The notes below the pieces were generated by a model, which was not told where the DNA came from, made no database searches, and was given only the letters and a program-made list of their open reading frames with translations. Both the position numbers and the translations under genes were made by a program. From Candidatus Tayloriibacteriota bacterium (lineage in GTDB: Bacteria > Patescibacteriota > Minisyncoccia > Phycocordibacterales > PALSA-1337), in NCBI GenBank assembly GCA_026395095.1, contig JAPLZI010000054.1:18733-26860 (forward strand): a stretch of DNA of 8,128 nt. Direction: 5' to 3'. Below are positions 1 to 5,798 of this stretch, in pieces (the stretch's first letter is position 1; each line of letters starts with the position of its first letter).

Positions 1-1166
1 GCGGATCGACAAATGGAGTCAAATTCGGCTTGAAAGTCATTGTCACAGACCAACTCGGAAGTTCAGTGACACCGCTCACAGAAACTACCTTCCGAGGTAC
101 GGCTACATCTTCATCTAGCGGTGGCACCCTTTATTGGGCAGACACCGCAGGAGCAGCTGGCGTACTTGACCTTCGGGCTAGAGGTTATGTATTCGGAACA
201 AGTACTAATGCTGGATTCGGACAGATAACAACTGCCGTCACAGGTCAAGTCGTCATCACTCTTGCTGATACCACCGCCTGTAGTACAGCTATAACTACCA
301 GTTCTTCCTGTAAAGGACTCGAAACTCAATTAAGAGTGTCCTCAATGTTGAATGAACTTGGTCTCGATATTATGCCAGTCATTGGCACACCCTTCTCGGT
401 TGGTGCCGGTATCAATTTGGTAAGTCAAACATATAGTGGTGGCTCATGGTACCTTGCCGCATCCTCCACTGCCGCGGGTAGCACACTGACTGCATCATCT
501 ACAGGTTATGTCAGTCGCGCTCTTGCGGATGTGATAACTTCGACGACATCACAGAGAACGATCACTTACGGAGGCAGTAGTGGCACTTATAATGGTAGTT
601 CCCTCTTATATGCCCTCAAAGTAACCGCCGGTGGTGCGGGTGTTGCTGGCCTCACAGGAGCAACAGTTACGGCTGGAAATTCCGATTCTATATCCTGCAA
701 TGAGAACGCTTCAACTGCTATATATTATTGTGTTATTCCAACCACTGACACGGGCACAAGCGTAACAGTTTCCAAGACTGGCTTTATCACGGGAACTGGA
801 ACTTATTCAGCAAGAACCTCGTATACTGATGGTCAGAGCACAGCATCTGTGACATTGAATGCACCAGCTTCATTTAATGGTCTTAGCGGAGGTGGTGGGG
901 GTGGCGGAGGTGGTGCAGCAGTCACAAATGACACAGTCATATATCCTGATGTTCCTGGTTGCCCTATTGGTTTTATGTGTAGAATTGCTACTCCAGTAGT
1001 TCCGGGTTGCCCAGCTGGCTTCACCTGCAGACTTGCATCGAATAATACAGCAGCCGTATCAGCCGCCGGTGTCTCTCCAGTATTCATGACGAGACTCGTA
1101 GTTGGGTCCGACTCGAACGATGTCACGCGTTTACAGAAACTACTCGCATCAGATCGTAATATTTAG
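1..1166 (+). CDS. Surface protein with Ig-like repeats, 5'-partial, ending at a premature amber codon
   Basis: The frame is open to the left edge (first full codon at position 3), so the gene starts outside the window; the TTG at 30 is not a convincing start. About 387 residues are visible. They are rich in Ser, Thr, Gly and Ala and fall into three Ig-like/beta-sandwich-like units, each with a G-Y/F-V/I motif (aromatic residues near 62, 169 and 261). Two units open with a matching [FY][GA]LKV strand (near 8 and 203). Next come nine glycines (888-914), two 16-residue PGCPxGFxCR units, and the start of a peptidoglycan-binding domain (VTRLQKLLASD, ending near 1154). TAG at 1164-1166 cuts that domain, and the same frame then encodes its remainder. 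The architecture suggests an exported protein held to the cell wall, with the repeats facing outwards. I do not recognise a specific function. Alternatives are an adhesin or S-layer-like protein. The signal peptide would be upstream of the window. Confidence 0.75.
   Translation, partial: GSTNGVKFGLKVIVTDQLGSSVTPLTETTFRGTATSSSSGGTLYWADTAGAAGVLDLRARGYVFGTSTNAGFGQITTAVTGQVVITLADTTACSTAITTSSSCKGLETQLRVSSMLNELGLDIMPVIGTPFSVGAGINLVSQTYSGGSWYLAASSTAAGSTLTASSTGYVSRALADVITSTTSQRTITYGGSSGTYNGSSLLYALKVTAGGAGVAGLTGATVTAGNSDSISCNENASTAIYYCVIPTTDTGTSVTVSKTGFITGTGTYSARTSYTDGQSTASVTLNAPASFNGLSGGGGGGGGGAAVTNDTVIYPDVPGCPIGFMCRIATPVVPGCPAGFTCRLASNNTAAVSAAGVSPVFMTRLVVGSDSNDVTRLQKLLASDRNI
888..914 (+). repeat. 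Nine-glycine linker tract
   Basis: Nine consecutive Gly codons (GGA, GGT, GGG and GGC mixed) separate the Ig-like units from the Cys-rich and peptidoglycan-binding tail. The mixed codons argue that the glycine run is selected as a flexible hinge and is not a pure nucleotide slippage repeat, although the G-rich DNA could still be prone to sequencing or replication errors. Confidence 0.8.
951..1046 (+). repeat. Two tandem 16-residue Cys-rich units (PGCPxGFxCR)
   Basis: Two 48-nt units begin at 951 and 999. Each encodes VPGCP-[IA]-GF-[MT]-CR followed by a more variable five-residue tail. Each core has two cysteines six residues apart (C-x6-C), which could form a disulfide in an exported protein. 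Synonymous differences between the units (for example CCT/CCG and GGT/GGC) show that the duplication is not recent. Similar short Cys motifs before C-terminal peptidoglycan-binding domains are common in Patescibacteria as far as I recall; their role is not known to me. Confidence 0.7.
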
Positions 1167-1328
1167 CCTGAAGGACGCGTCACCGGATACTTTGGACCGC
1201 TTACACGCAAGGCTGTCGAGAAATTCCAAGTCAAGTACAGCGTCGCCAAGCAAGGTGACGTCGGCTACGGCGATGTCGGACCGAAGACCAGAGCTGCTCT
1301 GAAGACTGTATTCGGCGGCAGTCAGTAA
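1164..1328 (+). pseudogene. Remainder of peptidoglycan-binding domain, cut off by in-frame TAG
   Basis: Directly after the TAG, in the same reading frame, the sequence encodes PEGRVTGYFGPLTRKAVEKF and continues through a GPKTRAAL motif to TAA at 1326-1328 (54 residues). This is the second half of a PG_binding_1-type domain; the first half (DVTRLQKLLASD) lies just before the TAG. In relatives known to me the interrupted position is usually Tyr (IYPEG-like), so one base change from TAT or TAC to TAG explains the break without any indel. The downstream codons are intact, so the lesion is recent, or the codon is read through, or it is a sequencing error. No start codon or ribosome-binding site suggests separate translation of this piece. 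Confidence 0.75.
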
Positions 1329-1372
1329 GAAGTAAAAGAGGCCATTAAATATTATTCAATAGGTTTATGATG

Positions 1373-1405
1373 AACAAGCGGGCGTATTTGCCCGCTTGTT
1401 TTCTA
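1373..1405 (+). terminator. Intrinsic terminator after the surface-protein gene
   Basis: A perfect 11-bp stem (1373-1383 with 1390-1400), GC-rich in its inner half, encloses the 6-nt loop GTATTT. It is followed by TTCTA, giving a TTTT run across the stem end. It lies 45 nt past the TAA at 1326-1328 and just before the -35 box of the copper operon, insulating that promoter. Its distance fits the downstream TAA better than the premature TAG, which lies about 200 nt upstream. The 44 nt between the TAA and the hairpin show nothing else. Confidence 0.88.
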
Positions 1406-1433
1406 TTGACAGAATACCCCCATGGGGTATACT
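1406..1433 (+). promoter_or_regulatory. Sigma70-type promoter of the copper operon
   Basis: The -35 box is a perfect TTGACA (1406-1411) and the -10 box is TATACT (1428-1433, five of six matches to consensus), with a 16-bp spacer. Transcription should begin about 6-8 nt past the -10, at roughly 1440-1441, which coincides with the ATG of the repressor gene at 1441. The expected mRNA is therefore leaderless or nearly so, and no Shine-Dalgarno sequence precedes this ATG. Confidence 0.82.
1414..1430. promoter_or_regulatory. CsoR-type operator inside the promoter spacer
   Basis: ATACCCC-CAT-GGGGTAT is an inverted repeat with perfect 7-bp arms around a 3-bp centre. It matches the known form of CsoR-family operators, which have C-tract/G-tract arms flanked by AT. 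It fills most of the -35/-10 spacer and overlaps the first bases of the -10 box, so a bound repressor would block RNA polymerase. The first gene encodes a CsoR-family protein, so autoregulation of the whole operon, relieved by Cu(I), is the natural reading. Confidence 0.85.
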
Positions 1434-1440
1434 AGACCGT

Positions 1441-1707
1441 ATGAGACAAGACATAAAAAACAAAGCCAACCGTCGGCTCAAGATCATTGAGGGTCAGATT
1501 CGCGGTTTACAAACCATGGTCGAAGATGAGAAGTACTGCATAGACATCATCACTCAAGCTTCCGCCATAAAAGAAGCATTATCAGGTGTTGAGGATCTTA
1601 TTTTGGAGAACCATCTCGGAACGCACATCGTCGAACAGATCAAGTCCGGCAAGGTCGACCAAGCCACAAAAGAGATTCTGAAAGTTTACGGTCTGAAAAG
1701 AAAATAG
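1441..1707 (+). CDS. csoR: CsoR-family copper-sensing transcriptional repressor
   Basis: An 88-residue all-helical DUF156/CsoR protein, about the normal family length. The family forms tetramers that bind the operator when metal-free and let go on binding Cu(I). The metal-ligand pattern is visible as Cys33, then His58 (25 residues on) and His62 (4 further), the same spacing as Cys36/His61/Cys65 of Mycobacterium tuberculosis CsoR. The third ligand is thus His where copper sensors normally have Cys. Tyr32 and Glu78 match the second-shell Tyr and Glu of that protein. The conserved QIRGLQTMVE-like and AIKEAL segments are present. I chose ATG 1441 because homology starts there and the promoter ends at 1433; the in-frame TTG at 1396 lies inside the terminator. 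The protein is cytoplasmic. It is first in the operon, 15 nt before copA. A nickel/cobalt (RcnR-like) or other specificity is possible, but the neighbours favour copper. Confidence 0.88.
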   Translation: MRQDIKNKANRRLKIIEGQIRGLQTMVEDEKYCIDIITQASAIKEALSGVEDLILENHLGTHIVEQIKSGKVDQATKEILKVYGLKRK

Positions 1708-1722
1708 TCCTGACTTATCGAT

Positions 1723-3981
1723 ATGGCTACAATAAAAACTTTTAGGATTAAAGGGATGCATTGTGCTTCATGTGCCACGATCATCGAACGAATACTGAAC
1801 AAAGCTGATGGCGTCCAAGCCACCGAGGTCAATTACGGCACCGAGAGTGCAAAAATCTCCTTTGACGAACAAAAAACAAGCCCGCACAAGATGTCACAGA
1901 AGATCCAAACGCTTGGCTATTCCCTAGAGGAACATCAGTCACATTCCGGCATTACAGGGTCAAAAGAAGCCAGGCTTGCCGAAATAGCCGACCTAAAATC
2001 AAAAGTGCTATCAGCGATTCCGCTCGCCGTTATTAGTATCGCTATTATGATATGGGAAATTCTGGGCAATTACGGGCTTATTCCCCCAATGTCAAAAGAT
2101 GTTGCGACATTTTTTCACCATTTGCTTCCAATCATGGTTACTTATACCCTCTTTGTAGTCGGCAAGCCATACTTGATCGGATTTTATAGATTCTTCCGAT
2201 ATGGCAAAGCCAATATGGACTCTCTCATCGGCATCGGAACAGTCGCAGCTTTTCTATACAGCCTTACTATCACTGCATTCGAGGATATTTTGAGGCCACT
2301 CATAAACGTCGACCAAACTTATTATGATGTGACTATAGTAGTCATAACTTTTATCGCACTCGGAAAATATCTAGAAGCCAGGTCGAAATTAAAAACTGGA
2401 GACGCCATAGAAAAACTTTTGAATCTTCAGGCTAAAACGGCCTTGGTCATTCGCGATGGAAAAGAATTTGAGATTTCTGTAAATGAAGTTGTACACGGCG
2501 ATATCATCATAGTTAAACCCGGAACAAAAATTCCAGTAGACGGAATAATCACCGAAGGAATGTCATATATAGACGAGTCCATGGTGACTGGCGAACCGAT
2601 GCCCTCGGAGAAAAAAGCCGGCGATACAGTCATAGCGGGAACTATCAACACCACGGGTTCATTCATGTTCAGAACGACGAAAGTCGGCTCTGAAACCCTC
2701 TTGGCCCATATTATAAAGATGGTCGAGGAGGCACAGTCGAGCAAGGCTCCTATTCAGGCCCTAGCGGACAAAATATCAGCAATCTTTGTGCCGATCGTGC
2801 TAGGGATATCTTTACTCACTGTCATACTTTGGCTTTCTATCGGAACTGGCCCGCTCGGCTTTTCGCGAGCATTATCCTTTGCACTGGTCTCATTCGTAGG
2901 TGTCCTCGTCATCGCTTGCCCTTGTGCTCTCGGATTAGCCACGCCAACAGCCATCATAGTCGGGGTCGGCAAAGGCGCTCGCGAAGGTATCCTAGTAAAA
3001 GACGCGGCATCTCTAGAAAAACTTCACAAAGTTACCACGGTAGTTGTCGACAAGACGGGCACGCTGACCAGAGGCCGGCCGGAATTGTCCTCGATCGAAC
3101 CTTTCTCGCATGAATCCAAAGAAGAAATCGCAACCATACTCGCGTCGATGGAAACACGATCCGAACATCCTATCGCACACGCTATCGTTACTTACGCGAA
3201 GAAAAACGAGTTGACTTTGTACCCTGCCGAACAGTTCGAGATCATCAAAGGCCAAGGTCTCAAGACCCGAATTAACGGCACAGAATTTTTTGCTGGAAAT
3301 ATAAAACTGATGCAGAACCTAGGTTTATCCGTGGATTCAGCCCAAATAGAAAAATCGACCAAGGAAGGCAAAACCCCCATATTCCTTGCCACAAAAGAAA
3401 CACTCCTCGGCCTTGTTTATGTGGCAGATATCATAAAGCCAGAAGCAAAAGACGCCGTGGCTAAGCTTCACAAACTAGGAATCCAAGTAATCATGCTCAC
3501 AGGAGACAATAAGAATACGGCTCAATACATCGCGGATCAAATCGGCATAGATGAAGTGATCGGCGAAGTGATGCCGCACGACAAGCTCGCCAAGATCAAG
3601 GAACTCCAAACAGCAGGTTACATCGTAGCCATGGCCGGCGACGGCGTGAATGATGCGCCAGCTCTCGCCCAAGCAGATGTCGGCATCGCTATGGCCACAG
3701 GCACCGATATCGCCATCGAGTCAGCAGGAATTACCCTTCTCTATGGAGACATTTCCAAGATCGAAAAAGCTATCAAACTTTCTAGGCTTACCATGCGCGG
3801 GATCAAACAAAACCTTTTCTGGGCATTCGCATATAACATCATCGGAATTCCACTCGCGGCTGGGGCATTCTATCCGGCATTCGGATTGCTTCTAAATCCG
3901 GTGTTCGCAGGGATGGCTATGGCATTATCCAGCGTGTCAGTAGTGTCAAATTCGCTCCGCATTAAAACTAAAAAAATATGA
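1723..3981 (+). CDS. copA: P1B-1 Cu(I)-exporting P-type ATPase (CopA)
   Basis: This 752-residue inner-membrane pump uses ATP to move Cu(I) out of the cytosol. One N-terminal HMA domain (about 3-67) carries the GMHCASC metal site (Cys14, Cys17). Eight membrane segments are expected: roughly 94-115, 130-152, 165-187, 200-217, 345-372, 380-410, 695-715 and 720-745. The intramembrane CPC motif is at 399-401. Tyr704-Asn705 in segment 7 and Met733-x2-Ser736-Ser737 in segment 8 are the P1B-1 copper-specificity signatures. Catalytic motifs are intact: TGE 289-291 (actuator), DKTGTLT with phosphorylated Asp443, the HP motif His482-Pro483 of the nucleotide-binding domain, and GDGVND 639-644. The ATG sits just before the HMA domain, 15 nt after csoR, without a clear Shine-Dalgarno sequence. 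The stop overlaps the next start (ATGA, 3978-3981), suggesting coupled translation. Length and motifs are normal for CopA; Ag(I) is a likely alternative substrate. Confidence 0.95.
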   Translation: MATIKTFRIKGMHCASCATIIERILNKADGVQATEVNYGTESAKISFDEQKTSPHKMSQKIQTLGYSLEEHQSHSGITGSKEARLAEIADLKSKVLSAIPLAVISIAIMIWEILGNYGLIPPMSKDVATFFHHLLPIMVTYTLFVVGKPYLIGFYRFFRYGKANMDSLIGIGTVAAFLYSLTITAFEDILRPLINVDQTYYDVTIVVITFIALGKYLEARSKLKTGDAIEKLLNLQAKTALVIRDGKEFEISVNEVVHGDIIIVKPGTKIPVDGIITEGMSYIDESMVTGEPMPSEKKAGDTVIAGTINTTGSFMFRTTKVGSETLLAHIIKMVEEAQSSKAPIQALADKISAIFVPIVLGISLLTVILWLSIGTGPLGFSRALSFALVSFVGVLVIACPCALGLATPTAIIVGVGKGAREGILVKDAASLEKLHKVTTVVVDKTGTLTRGRPELSSIEPFSHESKEEIATILASMETRSEHPIAHAIVTYAKKNELTLYPAEQFEIIKGQGLKTRINGTEFFAGNIKLMQNLGLSVDSAQIEKSTKEGKTPIFLATKETLLGLVYVADIIKPEAKDAVAKLHKLGIQVIMLTGDNKNTAQYIADQIGIDEVIGEVMPHDKLAKIKELQTAGYIVAMAGDGVNDAPALAQADVGIAMATGTDIAIESAGITLLYGDISKIEKAIKLSRLTMRGIKQNLFWAFAYNIIGIPLAAGAFYPAFGLLLNPVFAGMAMALSSVSVVSNSLRIKTKKI

Positions 3982-5012
3982 CCAAAAAATACACATTTCA
4001 CTTGAGCGGAATGCATTGCAATGCTTGTGTCCTTCTTACGGAGAATGTAACCAGCGAACTACCTGGTATCATCAGCGCCAAATCAAATCTAAGCGATCAG
4101 TCAATAGAAATCGAAGGTGATTTTGGATCAAAAACAGATGAAGAAGTCGCCGCGGAATTGACCGCAGTTTTAAAACCTCATGGTTATACGGTTCCAGCCA
4201 ACAGTACCTCAGCCAACAACTCAACAAATACCTCAGATGGCGTTACAAACAGTGCGCGAAATAAGTGGTCAGAATTTAAAATCGCCATTCCCATAGCTTT
4301 AGGTTTCGCGATTTTATTCATGCTCTTGCAAAAGCTCGGCATAGTGAACTGGGTAGATGCTACCGAGATCAGCTATGGAACAGCGTTTATAATAGGCATC
4401 GTTGCTTCCCTTTCATCTTGCATGGCAGTTGTCGGCGGTCTATTGCTCTCAATGTCCGCAACATTTGCTAAGGAAAACGACAAAGTAAAACCCCAAATAA
4501 TGTTCCATGCGGGACGCCTGGTCTCATTCTTTGTTCTCGGTGGAGTTATCGGCGCCATCGGCTCCGCATTCACACTAAGTGCAACTGCGACATTTGTATT
4601 GAGTATCTTGATCGGACTCGTGATGCTCATTCTCGGCATCAATCTCCTGGACGTATTCCATTGGACCAAGAAACTCCAGCCCTCGATGCCAAAATTCCTC
4701 GGTAAACACGCATTCGGTATCGCAAAACTTAACCATACTCTTACGCCACTCATTGTGGGTATAGCAACATTCTTCTTACCTTGCGGATTCACCCAATCAA
4801 TGCAACTCTATACTCTCTCGACGGGGAGTTTTCTCGCCGGCGCTCTCACTATGTTTTCATTCGCGCTCGGAACCCTGCCAATCCTAGCGTTAGTGAGCTT
4901 CAGTTCATTTAGCATCAGGAATAGTTCCAGATCCGGAATATTCTTCAAGACAGCCGGCTTGATTGTCATCATGTTTGCGTTGTTCAATATTTTCAATATA
5001 ATCAACATATGA
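3978..5012 (+). CDS. HMA domain fused to SafE/DsbD-like membrane protein
   Basis: This 344-residue protein has an N-terminal HMA domain (about 4-72) with GMHCNAC (Cys14, Cys17), a Ser/Thr/Asn-rich linker (73-100), one membrane segment (102-120), and then about six more (133-160, 178-198, 203-224, 256-278, 284-308, 321-342). The membrane part resembles the COG2836 'sulfite exporter TauE/SafE' group, related to the DsbD/CcdA transmembrane fold: a HAGRLVSFFVLGG stretch (177-189) and single cysteines at SSC148 and LPC269G, in helices 2 and 5, at places like the redox Cys pair of DsbD. Members of this family are often linked to copper handling and can be fused to HMA or cupredoxin domains. Sulfite export is unlikely here. 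I infer transfer of Cu(I), or of electrons that keep copper sites reduced, from the cytosolic HMA domain to an external partner, probably the next gene. It is joined to copA and to the next gene by 4-nt ATGA overlaps. Confidence 0.82.
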   Translation: MTKKYTFHLSGMHCNACVLLTENVTSELPGIISAKSNLSDQSIEIEGDFGSKTDEEVAAELTAVLKPHGYTVPANSTSANNSTNTSDGVTNSARNKWSEFKIAIPIALGFAILFMLLQKLGIVNWVDATEISYGTAFIIGIVASLSSCMAVVGGLLLSMSATFAKENDKVKPQIMFHAGRLVSFFVLGGVIGAIGSAFTLSATATFVLSILIGLVMLILGINLLDVFHWTKKLQPSMPKFLGKHAFGIAKLNHTLTPLIVGIATFFLPCGFTQSMQLYTLSTGSFLAGALTMFSFALGTLPILALVSFSSFSIRNSSRSGIFFKTAGLIVIMFALFNIFNIINI

Positions 5013-5425
5013 AGTTCCTGACTTATTCAATTCTTACTGTAATAATATTCTTTGGAGCGGCATATTTTTTCGTGAATGGAGCCAATGGAAGCAGGGCTGG
5101 AGTAAACACAACAGACAGTGCGCTTGGAACTGCGAACAATGTCTCAATAGAAAATGGCGTTCAAATCATAGAAATCCAGGCGAGAGGCGGCTACGAACCC
5201 CGATCGAGTGTCGCCAAGGCCGGAATACCTACGATCATTCGCTTCAATACTAATGGGGCCTTCGACTGTTCGACATCAGTACGAATACCGAGCCTGGGAA
5301 TAAATAAAATACTGCCGCGCACCGGCACAACTGATGTGGATATAGGCAGTCCTCAAGCAACAACTCTTAAAGGTAGCTGCAGTATGGGCATGTATCGTTT
5401 TGAGATTGATTTTCGAAATTATTGA
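5009..5425 (+). CDS. Membrane-anchored cupredoxin-like protein with Cys/Met site, no His
   Basis: A 138-residue protein with one N-terminal membrane anchor (about 3-22, no lipobox Cys), a polar spacer (23-45), and a cupredoxin-like beta domain (about 46-138). GGYEPRSSVAKAG (60-72) is the typical opening strand of EfeO/SafE-linked cupredoxins. The likely metal site is Cys87 (DCSTSVRIPSLGI) with Cys124, Met126 and Met128 in SCSMGM. There is no histidine anywhere in the protein, so the two-His type 1 copper site is impossible; a thiolate/thioether Cu(I) site fits better. It starts in an ATGA overlap (5009-5012) with the HMA-SafE gene, and in other bacteria similar domains are fused to SafE proteins, which supports a shared task outside the membrane: accepting or buffering Cu(I). 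Its last 7 nt overlap the convergent minus-strand gene, and I see no terminator after it. Confidence 0.8.
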   Translation: MKFLTYSILTVIIFFGAAYFFVNGANGSRAGVNTTDSALGTANNVSIENGVQIIEIQARGGYEPRSSVAKAGIPTIIRFNTNGAFDCSTSVRIPSLGINKILPRTGTTDVDIGSPQATTLKGSCSMGMYRFEIDFRNY

Positions 5426-5727
5426 TTTTGCTCCTTATCTGACCACGTCTTGGAATGTTGATTTGCCAGATCCTCTTCGCGCAAATTCTTCAAATGCGCG
5501 GCATCAGCTGTTGCAAGAGAATCTTCAACTAGCTGGGTACGACGATCGGCAATCCAGTCGCCCGGATCAAACACTTTTCCCTTCTCATCAATAAAATTAA
5601 GCTTAAGCAGCTCTATTGTTCGAGCATCCTTTTTAAGAAGTTCATCGGCAAAAATTAATTCACTAGCTTGTTCGATCGCTTCAGCACGCTTAGCTGCTTC
5701 ATCCTGAAACTCAATTGGATTTGACAT
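5419..5727 (-). CDS. Small hypothetical acidic helical protein
   Basis: This 102-residue protein is not one I recognise. It is rich in Glu, Asp, Lys, Ala and Leu, has no cysteine, no signal peptide and no membrane segment, and is predicted to be mostly helical (for example residues 8-45), with a central KVFDPGDW turn (51-58). A soluble cytoplasmic protein is likely. Support for a real gene: an ATG start 14 nt after a perfect minus-strand TATAAT (5747-5742), a protein-like composition, and its neat fit between neighbours. There is no clear Shine-Dalgarno sequence, and the leader would be only about 8 nt. Its TAA (5421-5419) overlaps the end of the cupredoxin gene tail to tail. It diverges from the ClpP-like gene, so the two could be regulated together, but nothing shows a shared function. 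Confidence 0.6.
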   Translation of the reverse strand: MSNPIEFQDEAAKRAEAIEQASELIFADELLKKDARTIELLKLNFIDEKGKVFDPGDWIADRRTQLVEDSLATADAAHLKNLREEDLANQHSKTWSDKEQNQ

Positions 5728-5749
5728 ATTGGTTAAAATACATTATAAG
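5721..5749 (+). promoter_or_regulatory. Promoter of the ClpP-like gene, overlapping a divergent promoter
   Basis: TTGACA (5721-5726, perfect -35) and TATAAG (5744-5749, five of six -10) are separated by an ideal 17-bp spacer. Transcription would start near 5756, giving a leader of about 43 nt with a ribosome-binding site before the ATG at 5799. The -35 covers most of the start codon of the minus-strand gene (5725-5727), and the -10 overlaps the minus-strand TATAAT, so the two promoters cannot easily be occupied at once. Confidence 0.7.
5742..5747 (-). promoter_or_regulatory. -10 box for the small minus-strand gene
   Basis: The minus strand reads TATAAT, a perfect -10 consensus, 14 nt before the ATG at 5727. 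The -35 region (CTGTTA, minus strand of 5766-5771) is weak, with three of six matches at an 18-bp spacing. It overlaps the -10 box of the opposite promoter. Confidence 0.5.
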
Positions 5750-5782
5750 TAATATAGATTAATGATAACAGAAGCGTCAAAA

Positions 5783-5791
5783 AAAGAAAGG
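5783..5791 (+). promoter_or_regulatory. Ribosome-binding site of the ClpP-like gene
   Basis: AAAGAAAGG lies 7 nt before ATG 5799. This purine-rich Shine-Dalgarno-like site fixes the start. It contrasts with csoR and copA, where none is visible. Confidence 0.65.
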
Positions 5792-5798
5792 TTCTTTT

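Noticed and set aside
833..1126. Minus-strand reading frame with a poly-Pro run
   Set aside because: It is the antisense shadow of the Gly-rich surface-protein region, with no promoter or ribosome-binding site.
1164..1166. General genetic-code reassignment of TAG
   Set aside because: The csoR-like gene ends at TAG (1705-1707) and the ClpP-like gene also ends at TAG (6312-6314), each at a natural protein end, so TAG is a stop here. Code changes known in CPR involve UGA, and UGA also terminates copA and the next two genes.
1155..1170. Frameshift as the cause of the broken peptidoglycan-binding domain
   Set aside because: The downstream half is in the same frame as the upstream half; only the single TAG codon interrupts it, so a substitution suffices.
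1396..1440. Upstream TTG start that would extend the CsoR protein by 15 residues
   Set aside because: It lies within the terminator hairpin and before the promoter -10, so it would not be on the operon mRNA; family homology begins at ATG 1441.
5473..5513. Small inverted repeats (for example GCGCA/TGCGC) inside the minus-strand small gene as a terminator for the copper operon
   Set aside because: The arms are only about 5 bp, the loop is long and no T run follows; not a credible terminator.
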